Below, piece after piece: positions 42,017 through 52,914 of a stretch of DNA of 64,000 nt (position 1 is the first letter of the stretch; every line of letters begins with the position of its first letter). Under the pieces are notes generated by a model, which saw nothing but the letters and a program-made list of their open reading frames with translations, searched no databases and was not told the origin of the DNA. The stretch lies in the NCBI RefSeq assembly GCF_050948215.1, contig NW_027488566.1:1229501-1293500 (forward strand). Reading direction: 5' to 3'. This DNA is from Halictus rubicundus. Its lineage: Eukaryota; Arthropoda; Insecta; Hymenoptera; Halictidae. A program made the position numbers and the translations under genes.

Positions 42017-42331
42017 TTAGTCGTGTCTACGGTGTGCTAATTTTAACTTATTTATGTGGACTGTGCGAGGGTTTCCTTTGATTAGAATTTTTATATTCTG
42101 GTTGGGTAGTATTTCTATAACCTTGTGAGGTCCGGTATACTGATCGCTGAATTTGCCCTTGACCGGCTCCTTCAATAAATACACGAGATCCGTTACCTTG
42201 AAGTTTTGTGGATTGATTTTCTGGTCATAGTAATATTTTGATTTTTCTTTGGCAGCGTTCAGATTTTTAGATGCTGACAGTTGTAGTTCTTTGATGGTCA
42301 TATGTAGATCATACCGTAAACCGGTGGTCAT
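42017..42331 (-). pseudogene. Gypsy integrase C-terminal fragment
   Basis: 104 residues: SASKNLNAAKEKSKYYYDQKINPQNFKVTDLVYLL, then GKFSDQYTGPHKVIEILPNQNIKILIKGNPRTVHINKLKLA. The QYTGPHKVIEIL segment is the GPY/F-type module near the end of gypsy and retroviral integrases, and TVHINKLKL is its usual continuation. The catalytic core upstream is missing. Confidence 0.75.
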
Positions 42332-42868
42332 GTTTTACCGGAACGGGGGGCTTGCCTTAATCGGCCGGCCTGCGAGGAGGATAAACCTCTATAAAAAAGT
42401 CTCTATCATAAGCTATCGTAACGTGGCGATGGGAAACTCCCGGAGTAAGCGCCGGGGGTGGGGGGTGGATGCACCAGCTCTTAAGCGTTGTACAACCTCG
42501 GGACGCCTGCCGACCTCCCGTTGTATCTAGGCTTACCGGGGCAAGCGGCTCTGCCCCGGTGGACACCCTCTTCCGCTTGTTGTATTTAGGGTATCGAGTG
42601 AGGCGCCCCCAGAAATAGGGGCGTAGTAACCAGGCCCGCTTATCGAAAAATGGATTGTTTAAACGTTGCGCCTCGGACAAATCTTGAAGAGGTTGTGGAG
42701 GGGTTACTACGCCCGGAAGTCGTCGTGGAGAGATTGGTGGTGCCACAGCACCATCGAAAATGGGACCACCCCCGGTTCCAGTTGACCGACCTAAGCTCTG
42801 GCCTAGGAAGGGAACGCCGGGAGGTGATAAGCCCGACCTGGAGGGGGACAGTGCCTCGGTGAAGTCAG

Positions 42869-44640
42869 ATGCGGGAACCTGAAGGGTACCTATCAAAAGG
42901 CCTTCAAGGACTCCTCCAGCATCATCGTGGAGTCTGTGCGGTAGCTAGAGCTGCGGGGCATCCAGGGGGGACACCCCGCTGGTGGCTCCGCCCCTCCGAC
43001 CCCGCTAATGCCTCGCTATGGAAGAGGTGCGCGGCCCTCGAGAGGGAGCTGAGGGAGACCCATGAGACGCTGGTGGCCATTAGGGGGGAGCTGATGGCCA
43101 TGAAGCGGCTGTGCGACGCTCCACCCCAGCCGGAAATCCCTGCCCCCAACACCGGCGGGGACACCACGGCGGTGGGCGCGATGGCGCAAATGCGGGCGCT
43201 CCTAGAGGCGGGACTGAGCTCCATCCGCGACGAGATGCGCGTGGAGCTGCGGCGGGCGGTCGTGACCGTTACCTCAGCCTCGGGCACGCATAGGGCCCCC
43301 CAACCACCGCCTCCCATGCCTCCGGCGCCCCCGACGCCCGCTCCAGCGCCTGCACCGCCGGCGCCCGCTCCAGCGCCTGCACCGCCGGCGCCGGCCCCTG
43401 CCACTACCCCGGTGGCGGGAGGGGCGGCGAAGAAGAAGAAGAAAAAGAAGGCGGAGAATGTCGCGGTAGGGAACACCTCTGCGGTCCCTCCCACCCAGCC
43501 CATAGTCCCCCGCCCGGCACCGCCCCCAGAACCGACGCCGGATACCCTAAATGGGAAAACCTGGGGGAACGTCGTGAGTAGACGGACTGTTGAGATATAC
43601 AGGATGAACGTAAAAAGGAACGGTAAGCTTCATGTCGAAGTACTTCAACATAAACAACAATTTTATTTTCATAACTTTGAAACACACATCTATGTTTTAC
43701 ATTTAAGAACCTCTCTGGGCAGAGTTAGAACCATATATCTAAAACGGTCACTTACACCCGCGCTCGTCACGCCGCACGGCCTCGTCGGGTACCTAGAAAT
43801 GGCGCGACTGGCGCCACCTCGAAAGTGTTGTTGGGATTGCAATATTTACCATATTACAACACGGACAAAGGTTGCGGCCAAGGCCGTAGCCAAAGCTACG
43901 GCCGCCGGGGCCAAACCAAAGGCGAGTAAGTCCAAAGGGCTCCCCCTCGATCAGCCGCGGTGACTATCACGATCTCGGAGGGGGGTAAGACCTCCTATGA
44001 GGAGGCGGTCAGGAGGGCTCGCTAGGATGTCGACCTCGACGCCCTTGGCATCGGTGCCCTACATTGGAAGAGGGCGGTCACCGGGTGCCAAATTATTGAG
44101 GTCCCCGGTGCCGATGGGAGCACCAAGGCCGACACCCTGACGGCGAAGATGGCAGCCGTCCTGGGGGGGGGGGGGGAGGTAAAAGTTTCCAGGCCCGTGA
44201 AAAAGGCGGAGTTCCGCCTCACGGGCCTGAAGGTTTCCGTAACCCCCCAGGAGGTGGTGGAGGCTGTGGCGAAAGCCGGGGGCTGCACCGCCGAGTCCGT
44301 TAGGGCTGAGTCCGGAGCTGAAGGCTCCGCCCAGCGGACTCGGCACCATTTGGGTGCAGTGCCCGGCCGTAGCGGCCCTGGCCATAGAGAAGGCCGGCAA
44401 GTTGCGCGTGGGGTGGTCCACCGCCCAGGTGGTGGTGCTGGCGGCTCGGCCGCTGCAATGCTTAGGGCATGTTCGGCAGCGGTGCACTGCGGAGGAGGAC
44501 CGCAGCGGGCATTGTTACCGCTGCGGTGATGTGAGCCATCGGGCGGTGGAGTGTAAGGCTCCGCCCCAGTGCGTGATCTGCGCGGCCTTGGGGAGGCCGG
44601 CGGGCCACAAGGCGTCCTTGGAAAGGTCCAGTGCCTGGAG
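42869..44640 (+). pseudogene. R1-clade ORF1 (gag-like), frameshifted
   Basis: First part (42869-43587): KRCAALERELRETHETLVAIRGELMAMK coiled coil, a Pro/Ala repeat (PAPAPAPPAPAPAPAP near residue 155) and a KKKKKKK basic run. After the solo LTR, KVAAKAVAKATAAGAKPK ends at TGA 43961-43963. In other frames follow VDLDALGIGALHWKRAVTGCQIIEVPG, KAEFRLTGLKVSVTPQEVVEAVAKAGGC and LRVGWSTAQVVVLAARPLQC with knuckles CYRCGDVSHRAVEC and CVICAALGRPAGHKA. This is the standard R1 ORF1 order. At least two shifts (a G-run near 44165 is one candidate) disable it. Confidence 0.8.
43588..43861. mobile_element. Solo LTR, 274 bp, TSD CGGAC
   Basis: Starts TGTTGAGATATACAGG and ends CATATTACAACA, a TGTTG/CAACA pair, between CGGAC (43583-43587) and CGGAC (43862-43866). 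The 5-bp TSD and small size fit copia or BEL types. LTR plus TSD is 279 bp, divisible by three, and contains no stop in the ORF1 frame, so the host frame stays open through it. Confidence 0.85.
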
Positions 44641-44732
44641 GAGTGGGGGGTTGGCCTGGCCGTCGCCGCGGAGCCGTACAGCGTCCCGGACCATCCGCAC
44701 TGGTGCGGTGACGCTGACGGCTCCGTGGCTGT

Positions 44733-45190
44733 ATGGTGGCGTCGCCACTCAGCGACAGCGCCCCCTTGCTCCGTGGTCGAACGGGGCAGGGAGATGGTGA
44801 TGGTAAAGTGGGGAAGACTTCTGGTCGTGGGGTCCTGGACTGGCTGGGGCTTATGATAGCCCTGTATATAGCCGGTCCGGTGCTGGTCCTGGGGGACCCG
44901 AATGCCAGGTCTATCACCTGGGGAAATACCGGGACCAGCGCCCGAGGCGGAGTCCTAGAAGACTGGGCGGAGGGGATGGAGCTCCGGTTATTAAACCGGG
45001 ACTCCGTGCCTACGTGTGTGAGGTGGAACGGCTGGTCGATAGTGGACGTTTCGCTCGCGACCGCCGCCGCCTCTCGCTGTGTGTCCAACTGGCAGGTCTG
45101 GGATGGTGAAACGTTGTCGGACCACTGCTACGTCCTGATGGACGTGGCGGTGGCCTCGGACTCGCCGGTGGGCACGCCCCTTCGGCCATA
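44733..45190 (+). pseudogene. R1-clade ORF2 endonuclease fragment
   Basis: Contains YIAGPVLVLGDPNARSITWGN (usual form GDFNAKS), ARGGVLEDWAEGMELRLLN, SIVDVSLATAAASRCVSNW and ETLSDHCYVLMDV, the second half of an R1-type apurinic endonuclease with the SDH metal motif. It is cut off after PLRPYT by mariner-like sequence. The first half is scrambled by frameshifts. Confidence 0.75.
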
Positions 45191-45235
45191 TACCTTATAC
45201 GTTTTTTCTGTCCTTGACCTTGAATGACCTTGGAC
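45191..45235 (+). mobile_element. Mariner remnant C, left piece
   Basis: CGTTTTTTCTGTCCTTGACC and the following 20 bp match 41190-41219 of mariner copy B. The element continues at 50097 after the copia insertion and ends at 50340. Only the 3' non-coding end remains. Confidence 0.75.
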
Positions 45236-45568
45236 TGTTGGAATTTATTTCATAAATGTAGAACAAAATCAATCTATTACTTCTTTAAAAGGTAGGATCG
45301 ATTGAACCGGCTATTGACCTGTATATGCATACATTGTATCTTCAGTTAATATACATTGTATGTTGTCCCCGGCATGGGACCCTCGATCTTCAGTTGTTAA
45401 TATTGGACTGTTGCTCCTCTGTTTCGATCTCTTGTGTTTCATTCGTAACGTTTCTTTCGCTGTGTAAAGACGTGTCTCACAACGTGCTCTTAGAGTTACC
45501 ATTCTGATATAAATCTTATTTCGTATTTAATAATAGTGTGGTTTTCTTTAATACCCATACTCCCAATA
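45236..45568 (+). repeat. 5' LTR of copia copy 2
   Basis: 333 bp, TGTTGGAATTTATTTC ... ATACTCCCAATA, identical to the 3' LTR (49759-50091) except for T versus C near 45510 and T versus G near 45540. Confidence 0.93.
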
Positions 45569-45582
45569 GGTTATGGGCCCAG
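45569..45582 (+). promoter_or_regulatory. Primer-binding site, half initiator-Met tRNA type
   Basis: GGTTATGGGCCCAG directly follows the LTR. It is complementary to the anticodon-stem region of insect initiator tRNA-Met (CTGGGCCCATAACC), the half-tRNA priming used by copia of Drosophila. Confidence 0.75.
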
Positions 45583-45732
45583 GTTACTTTACATACCGTA
45601 TTACGTCGTGTACCTAGTTACGTTGTGTGTAAGAAACATTTTCTGCAAAAATTAAGTTGTGAGAAAGTGCGTTTACCGTGTGTTAAATATCGTGCATAGA
45701 CATAGTGAATTTAAGAAACTCAAAAAAAGACG

Positions 45733-48700
45733 ATGGATAAAGCGAGAAGGAATATTAAACCTTTCGACGGCGAAAAATATAGTACCTGGAAGTTCAGAAT
45801 TCGCGCTTTGTTAACCGAGTTAGACGTAATCAAAGTGATTGATGACAACACCCCGCAAAAGCTAACTACGGAATGGATTCGGGCTGAGAATGTCGCCAAA
45901 AATGTTATTATAGAATATTTGTCGGACTCATTACTTGGTTTAGTAAAGAAAAATAATAGTGCAAAGGAAGTGTTGTGTAGTTTGGACGCTATTTATGAGC
46001 GAAAGAGTATGGCTACGCAGTTAGCAGTGCGAAAAAGACTATTAGCACTAAAACTTCAAAGTGATGCGTCGCTAATCAAACATTTTACGGTCTTCGATGA
46101 AATGATTTCAGAACTATTGTCCGCGGGTACACATTTAGAAGAAAGTGACAAAGTGGCGCACTTGCTATTAACATTACCCGCGTCTTACGATGGAGTAATA
46201 ACCGCGATTGAAACATTATCTGAAGATAATTTAACACTAGAGTTTGTAAAGACGAGACTTTTGGACCATGAGGTCAAATTGACGAGTGAGAACCGTGATA
46301 CCAGCCTAAAGGTGCTTCACGCCGAATTTAAGGGAAAGAAACGAGAATTCAATTTCTCAAAACCTCAACCAAAATTGAAACGATATAAGACAAACAGGAA
46401 CCAAGAAGTGAAATGCCACCACTGTGGCAGAAAAGGCCACATTAAACCAAATTGCATTTATTATAAACGAGGCATCCAACAACAGAGTGGTGAAAGAAAT
46501 AAAACTGTGCAAACCGTTCAAATGACTGAACCTGCGACAAATACGTCAACGCCCACGTCAAGTTTTGCATTCATGGTGGGAGATTATAAATCAGAAATGC
46601 ACGGGACAAACAAAATAACCTTCCTCTTGGATTCGGGGGCATCGGATCACCTGATTAACAGGGAAGACCTGACCCAAAATTTCAAGGTGTTGCAAACGCC
46701 AGTACGAATTTCTGTGGCGAAAAATGGGACATACATTGCAGCGACAAAACAAGGAACGCTGAATGTTACTACTAATTTGGGCATCCAGGGAACCGTGGAC
46801 GATGTATACTACTGCCCAGATGTGCCGTACAATTTACTGTCCGTTCGAAGGATCCAGCAGGCGGGCATGACAGTTGTTTTCGACAAGGAAGGCGTTAAGA
46901 TAAGTAAAAATGAAAATGTCATAATGTCAGGTAAGCCCCTAAACAATTTAACTGGCATAGAATTTTTGATAAATACTTTTCCTACTGTCCATGTCTCTAG
47001 AACGGTGAAAGATAATTATGAATTATGGCATCAGCGTTTAGGCCATATCGGAAAATCAAAATTTTTAGAATTAAAGAATAGAAAAATGTTTGCTGATATA
47101 AATCGAGTAGAGAATGTTGTGGTTAACGACAATTTTTGTGAAGCTTGTATAAACGGCAAACAAGCGCGATTACCATTTCGAAACTCGAAAGATAAGAAAT
47201 ATGTAAAACGACCGTTATTCATTGTTCATTCAGATGTTTGTGGTCCGATCACTCCTACTACAATTAACGAAAAAAATTATTTTCTACTGTTCGTTGACGA
47301 ATATACCCACTATTGTGTAACATATTTGATGTCACATAAATCAGACGTATTTTCAATGTTTAAGGAATATGTTGCAAAGAGCGAGGCACATTTTAATTCT
47401 AAAGTAGTAAACTTGTATAGCGATAATGGCAGGGAGTACTTGTCAAACGAAATGAAAGATTATTGTGTTGAAAAAAGGCATTACATACCACTTAACAGTT
47501 CCACGAACCCCACAGTTAAATGGTGTATCGGAACGTATGGTAAGGACGATAACAGAAAAGGCTCGAACTTTAATTGCTGGAGCTAGTTTGTATAAAGTTT
47601 TCTGGGGAGAAGCTGTCCTTACCGCTACGTTTTTAATTAATATAACTCCGACGAAAGCCTTGAAACAATCAAAAACACCATACGAAATGTGGCATAACAA
47701 AAAGCCACAATTAAGATATTTGAAAGTGTTCGGTTCAACAGTATATATACATAATAAAACTAGACAATCAAAATTCGAAGAAAAATCTTCGAAAGGTATT
47801 TTAGTTGGTTATGAACCGAACGGGTATAAAGTGTGGAATGTGGAAACTGCTAAGTTTGTTATTGTGAGAGATGTAATAGTTGATGAAACTAATTTTTTGA
47901 TATCAAGGCCTGTAATGGTACAGCCTGAAACTGATGCATCTGACGTGCAGTCAAATTCAGTAGATAATCATAAATCTGATAGTACTAAATCAGATAAATC
48001 TCCACCATTAAATACTGTTATTGAAAATGTCGAATTAAGTCGTGGACTTAATAAATCTGTAGTTGAAGCAGATTCACACAATGATACTTCCATAAATAAT
48101 CATCGAAAAAGACAAGTACCTTCTGAGTTAAGAAGAAGCGATGGAATTAAATGTCGACCAAGTGTTTCATACAATGAAGACAATATGTCGGACGATTATC
48201 TTTTATGTGCTCAATCGATTATTTGTAAAATCCCTACATCATATAGGGACATTGAAAATATGAATGATAAAATTCAGTGGGAACAGGCTGTTACAGAAGA
48301 GATCAATTCACTTTTAACAAATAATACGTGGACCTTAGTCTCAAGGCCTGAACATAAAAATATTGTTGATTGTAAATGGTTGTTCACAGTTAAGAACGAT
48401 GAATTTGGAAACCCATTGAGATATAAAGCTCGGCTTGTTGCTCGAGGATTCAGTCAACAATATTTAGAAGATTACAATGAAACCTTTGCACCGGTTGCTA
48501 GAATTTCTAGTTTTAGATTTATATTAGCTTTTTCAAACCAGTTTAACTTGTTGATTCATCACATGCACGTCAAAACTGCCTTTCTAAATGGAACGTTAAA
48601 AGAAGAGATATATATGAAAGTTCCTGAGGGAGTTAATTGTGATAATAATCAAGTGTGCAAATTAAATAAAGCGTTGTATGGATTAAAGCAAGCAGCCAGA

Positions 48701-49705
48701 TGCTGGTTTGAAATCTTTGAACAAGTTCTTCAAGAAAAAGGGTTTAAAAATTCACCTGTTGATAGATGCATTTATATTTTAGATAAAGGAGATATATCGG
48801 AAAATATATATGTTGTGTTGTATGTAGATGACCTAGTGATTGCAACCGCAAAAATCGACACAATGAATAGCTTTAAGAATTACCTTAAGATAAAATTTTG
48901 CATGACAGATTTAAACGAAATAAAACTTTTCTTAGGTATTAAGATTGAGAGAAATGGAAGTAGGATAAGTTTGGATCAAAGTGCTTATATTAAAACGATT
49001 TTGCACAAATTCAATATGTCAGATTGTAACCCTATTAATACGCCTCTTGAATATAAATTAGATTACACGGCATTGAATTCCGCTGAGGAGTATGATGCTC
49101 CTTGCCGAAATCTTGTCGGATGTTTGATGTATGTGATGCTGTGTACGAGGCCTGATTTAAGCACAGCTGTTAATATTTTAAGCAGATATCTGAACAAAAA
49201 TAACAAAGAACTTTGGCAGTGCTTGAAAAGAGTACTTAGATATCTGAAAGGTTCGCAAAATATCAAATTAATTTACGAAAGAGGAAATTATATTAATCTT
49301 CTGAGCGGCTACGTTGATTCAGATTGGGGAGGCAACGATTTAAATGATAGAAGAAGTACAACAGGATATCTGTTTAAATTATTTGAAAGATGCACAATAT
49401 GCTGGAACACAAAACGGCAAGCATCTGTAGCAGCTTCATCTACAGAAGCTGAATATATGGCCCTCTTTGAAGCTGTTAGAGAAGCTCTTTGGTTGAGATC
49501 TTTGGCAAAGGGTTTAAATATAGATGTTTTGCAATCAATTGTAATCTATGAGGATAACAATGGCTGCATTAGTATTGCTAACAACCCAACGAATCATAAA
49601 AGATCAAAACACATAGATATAAAGTACCATTTTTCTAGAGAGCAGGTTGAAAAAGGCATAATTAGATTGTTAAATGTTGGACCATATGTAATTAGCCCCA
49701 GATGA
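45733..49705 (+). pseudogene. Copia gag-pol, one frameshift and a C-terminal deletion
   Basis: Frame 1 (from ATG 45733): gag (KPFDGEKYSTWKFRIRALL; LTLPASYDGVITAIETL), zinc knuckle CHHCGRKGHIKPNC near residue 228, protease LLDSGASDHLI near 298, integrase HHCC (LWHQRLGHIGKSKF ... CEACINGKQARLPF) and core Asp residues in HSDVCGP and YSDNGREY. An extra A in a six-A run near 47475 then shifts the frame. Frame 2 gives TVPRTPQLNGVSERMVRT with the catalytic Glu, CKWLFTVKNDEFGNP and the reverse transcriptase (LYVDDLVIATA near 48815), and RNase H (YVDSDWGG, SSTEAEYMALFEAVREALWL, HIDIKYHFSREQ), ending early after GIIRL by the 3' deletion. Apart from these two lesions it reads as intact. Confidence 0.92.
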
Positions 49706-49758
49706 AGCACAAGGAAGACATGTCTTTGCTAGAATAATAGATTTATTTTGAGGGGGCG

Positions 49759-50091
49759 TGTTGGAATTTATTTCATAAATGTAGAACAAAATCAATCTAT
49801 TACTTCTTTAAAAGGTAGGATCGATTGAACCGGCTATTGACCTGTATATGCATACATTGTATCTTCAGTTAATATACATTGTATGTTGTCCCCGGCATGG
49901 GACCCTCGATCTTCAGTTGTTAATATTGGACTGTTGCTCCTCTGTTTCGATCTCTTGTGTTTCATTCGTAACGTTTCTTTCGCTGTGTAAAGACGTGTCT
50001 CACAACGTGCTCTTAGAGTTACCATCCTGATATAAATCTTATTTCGTATTTAATAATAGTGTGGGTTTCTTTAATACCCATACTCCCAATA
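49759..50091 (+). repeat. 3' LTR of copia copy 2
   Basis: 333 bp directly after the purine tract GAGGGGGCG and before the TSD TGGAC. See the 5' LTR for the two differences. Confidence 0.93.
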
Positions 50092-50096
50092 TGGAC

Positions 50097-50340
50097 TAAT
50101 TATAGTCACTGAATTCCTAATGAAAGGATCTATTATTGTAGGTGTTTAAAAAAGGGTGGTTCCATTTTAAAAAAAGTCAAGGTGACCTTGATATCTCCAA
50201 AAAAATTACATAAAAACAACATTTTTTTGCGTCGTGTCAACCCCATTGTACCATTCAACTTTGTCCTTACCATATTTTACGTATCTTTAGAAACAACAAA
50301 GATATTTGAGGTGCTAACGTTTGGTGACTCACCCTGTATA
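50097..50340 (+). mobile_element. Mariner remnant C, right piece
   Basis: Matches the 3' non-coding end of mariner copy B (41222-41460): TAGTCACTGNATTCCTAATG, AAGTCAAGGTGACCTTGATA, TTACGTATCTTTAGAAACAA and the terminus GACTCACCCTGTATA. Continuous with 45191-45235 once the copia element is removed. Confidence 0.8.
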
Positions 50341-51442
50341 TGTGGATTTTGGGCGAGAGTGGGGGTTCTTTCCCATGTCTTGACGAATGGAGAAGAACCG
50401 GGCGTTCTTATCTTATCGCGTCGGAGAAAGCGGGGTTTTCTTATCTTATTATGTCTAAAAAATAGTTTTAAGATAGAACCGAGTGTTCTTATCTTATCGT
50501 AATGGAATGTAATGGAATGAATGGATATAGAATATTGAATCTGCGATAAATAGATTTATTGGCACTTGAATAAATCTCAAGATTGTCTAAAGATTGTACA
50601 ATGTAACGAAAGGAAATAAAGAGAAACGATTTGAAAACTGAATTGATTTATGTGTTGACTGAGGCGAAAAGAGAGCGAGTCGCCGCGCCGTTGTCTCTTT
50701 CTTTTATTGACTCGATCCCTCTGGAACGTTCTATGCGCGTAGACATTTCCGGTTTGACATTTGCGACCGTTCCAGAAGGATCGAGAAGGAATTCGGCCAA
50801 TTGCGCTCGCACATCGATACGCACGCAATTTCCGCGAGCCGCGTATTGGCCGGTGTATCGGTCGCATCGCGATGCCTGTTTGGCGGGATCGCGCGGTGTC
50901 GCGAAGGCAATATGGCGTTCGCGCGCCAATCTCGAACAACCACCGTTCCCGCATCCGAGCCTGCACCGTGCAAACGGGCAGGAATCCCTCCCCCGAGGGG
51001 CGGAAGCCTATGGGAAACTAGTCCGAGCCGGCACCGTGCAAACGGGCCGGAATCCCTCCCCCGAGGGGCGCAAGCCTTCGGGAACCAGTCCGAGTTCGCA
51101 CCGTGCAAACGGGCGGGAATCCCTCCCCCGAGGGGCGCAAGCCTACGGGACCTTTCTGCTCAGCGACACCCCGATTCCGAGGCGATACCGGACCGCCGCG
51201 ATACCACCGCATCGCGATACCGAACCGCCGCGATATCAGCTACCGCCGCGATATCAGCTACCGCCGCGATACCGTCGTAATGACGCCACCTGTAGGCGAC
51301 CGTTGTAAATAGAAGGACATGGAGAATAAAGACCAGTATTCACCCAGAAAACCGACTACAATTCTTTCCTCCTCGAGGCGCTACCGACCCCTGGCAGCCG
51401 GCTGAGTCGGCATTACCTCCACCCCGACGGATACCCGTCACA
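50341..51442 (+). mobile_element. LTR-like sequence with internal minisatellites
   Basis: Ends GGATACCCGTCACA, the CGTNACA terminus of the other solo LTRs here, after GGAGAATAAAGACC (51320). The left border is not resolved: a TGTNACG start is not visible, and a mariner end abuts at 50340. 50350-50500 has three TTCTTATCTTAT units; 50965-51135 and 51205-51275 are tandem arrays. Long plus-strand frames (for example 50631-51308) arise from the repeats and high GC content. I see no gene. Confidence 0.5.
50965..51275 (+). repeat. Two adjacent tandem arrays (about 67 bp and 20 bp units)
   Basis: Three units of about 67 bp, each with GCACCGTGCAAACGGGC, GGAATCCCTCCCCCGAGGGG and CGCAAGCC, start near 50970, 51037 and 51103. 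They are followed by a shorter array of CGATATCAGCTACCGCCG units (51220-51275). CCCCCGAGGGG-type sequence gives each long unit a small hairpin. Confidence 0.85.
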
Positions 51443-52125
51443 ATATTTTGTGACAGACAATGCTGCGAACATCGTGAAGGCTGTACGATTAAGCCCTACA
51501 TGGCAGCGAATTCCATGTTTCGCTCATACTTTACAGGTAAAAACGTGTTAATAAGTAATTATTTAACGAAGTAGAAATGATCTCAATGAACAATACGTTT
51601 TAACGCCTAAATGTAACAACTTTTTTTTAATTAGTTATCAAAGATGCCATCAAGCGAATCGATCGAAGAAGCAATCGAATTATTGCATGCAAGTGTTGCA
51701 GATGGAAACATAGGTGAGTGTGAAAGAATTACAAAATTATACGAGATCGTGTCTAATATAGTACGTCAGATTTTCTAATAACTTTTTTTGCAGGAGCATC
51801 ATCTTCGACGTCATTACAACCACCTCAAAGCCTTTTTAGTTTTTTTAAAAATGTTGTACAGCAAGAAGGCGTCTCCAACAGTCTATTGCAACAGCAAGTG
51901 GAAAGCTATACAACAGAAAAACTTATTTCGCCGGAATCATGTATATTGGAGTGGTGGAGACAAAATGCCACACGGTTTCCAACTCTAGCAAAAGTCGCTA
52001 GAAATTTATTTGGAATCCCTGCAACACAGGCATATAGTGAAAGATTGTTTTCTTTAGCTGGCAACATCGTCAGTGAAAGAAGAACGTCACTATTGTCGGA
52101 AAAAGTGGAACAGATGTGTTTCTGA
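51443..52125 (+). pseudogene. hAT transposase, C-terminal exons
   Basis: Three exons with clean splice sites: 51443-51536 (FVTDNAANIVKAVRLSPTWQRIPCFAHTLQ, holding the catalytic TDN-Asp and the CFAHxLQ motif), 51635-51713 and 51794-52125, separated by 98- and 80-bp introns with GT/AG ends. The last exon has the hAT dimerisation domain: LEWWRQNATRFPTLAKVARNLFGIPATQAYSERLFSLAGNIVSERRTSL. It stops early after VEQMCF. Everything upstream (zinc-finger BED domain, first part of the RNase H-like fold) is missing, cut at the LTR-like border. Confidence 0.8.
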
Positions 52126-52203
52126 TCAGCCAATAAGAAACCATAGTTTGTACTGCAAAATCTCGTATCACTTTTATCATTTATATTGTTATTATTTTTA
52201 GAG

Positions 52204-52239
<36 letters not shown>

Positions 52240-52669
52240 AATTATTATTATTTTAAAAGAGGAGGCGCCGACTCCAGCGTACCACGCTGACGATAACATT
52301 GCAGCGAAGACCAAACGGACTCGACCGGAAATAGCGCCAAAGACAATGGAGGAACGAGAGAACGTTTTTCACCTGCACGCGAAAAAAAAATTATTAGTGT
52401 TTTTGCGTAAAGTTAAATTATTGTAATAATTGTGACTGCTTTTTCTGTTTGCGAGATTGTGTGCACGTATCATTAACATTAGTGTATTATTGTTATTGTT
52501 ATTGTTAGTGTTATTTTTATTGTTATTTTTGTTATTACTATTGTTATCATCATCATTGTTATTTATCTATTTGTGATTAAATTATTTATTATATTGTAAT
52601 TAAATATGTGTCACTTTTCATTAATTACCTTCATTTACCTAAATAGTCGACTAACTCTGGATTTAATAT
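52126..52669. other. hAT 3' non-coding sequence and microsatellite
   Basis: No gene. An ATT/TTA trinucleotide run at about 52200-52256 is followed by a GC-richer 130 bp and then TTATTG-rich sequence. The terminal inverted repeat of the hAT element was not identified. Confidence 0.5.
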
Positions 52670-52914
52670 ACAGTAAGGAGCAAAACTGATTACACACTAT
52701 TTGAAACAGCATAACTTTTTAAAAATTAGATCAAATGACTTGAATGTTTTTGAGAAGTTAGAAGGATTAGTTTATTAGACGAGGTGTCAAAAATTTTTGA
52801 AAAAAATTTGAATTGGTCGGAATCGTGAAAGAAAAAGGAAAAATTGGTTTTTTCAGCTTTTTTATCTGAGCCTGTATTGAAAAATTAAAAATGTGTTCTA
52901 TTGACTCGAATAAA
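52670..52914. mobile_element. Mariner/Tc1-like 5' end fragment
   Basis: TACAGTAAGGAGCAAAACTG starts like a mariner/Tc1 terminus at a TA, followed by AT-rich leader sequence with no transposase. It meets the truncated LINE at about 52915, so it may have been involved in the loss of the LINE 3' half. Confidence 0.4.

Larger units (their letters stand above)
41461..42335 (-). mobile_element. Gypsy-type element fragment, minus strand
   Basis: Holds the C-terminal end of a Ty3/gypsy integrase (42017-42331) followed on the same strand by a separate Cys-rich frame (41674-41913). Neither LTR is present. It is bordered by a mariner end on one side and the start of an R1 LINE on the other. Confidence 0.6.
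42340..45190 (+). mobile_element. R1-clade LINE, 5' part only
   Basis: Starts with a GC-rich leader around 42340-42868 and continues with ORF1 and the endonuclease part of ORF2, then stops abruptly at about 45190, where mariner sequence begins. Codon use is strongly GC-biased, unlike the R1 element at 16041, so this is a different R1 lineage. A 274-bp solo LTR lies within ORF1. Confidence 0.8.
45236..50091 (+). mobile_element. Copia element, copy 2, young, TSD TGGAC
   Basis: A 4,856-bp element with 333-bp LTRs at both ends, flanked by TGGAC (45231-45235 and 50092-50096). The LTRs differ at two positions only. It has a half-tRNA primer-binding site, gag-pol in one frame with a single one-base shift, and the purine tract GAGGGGGCG before the 3' LTR. 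A deletion of roughly 240 bp relative to copy 1 removes the RNase H C terminus. It is inserted in mariner remnant C. Confidence 0.93.

Noticed and set aside
47465..47600. Programmed gag-pol frameshift in copia copy 2
   Set aside because: The shift lies inside integrase between catalytic residues, and copy 1 reads through in one frame there, so a mutation or sequencing error is far more likely.
50965..51135. Evenly spaced repeats resembling a CRISPR array
   Set aside because: Only three units, the whole unit including the spacers is repeated, and the setting is a eukaryotic LTR-like block. It is a minisatellite.
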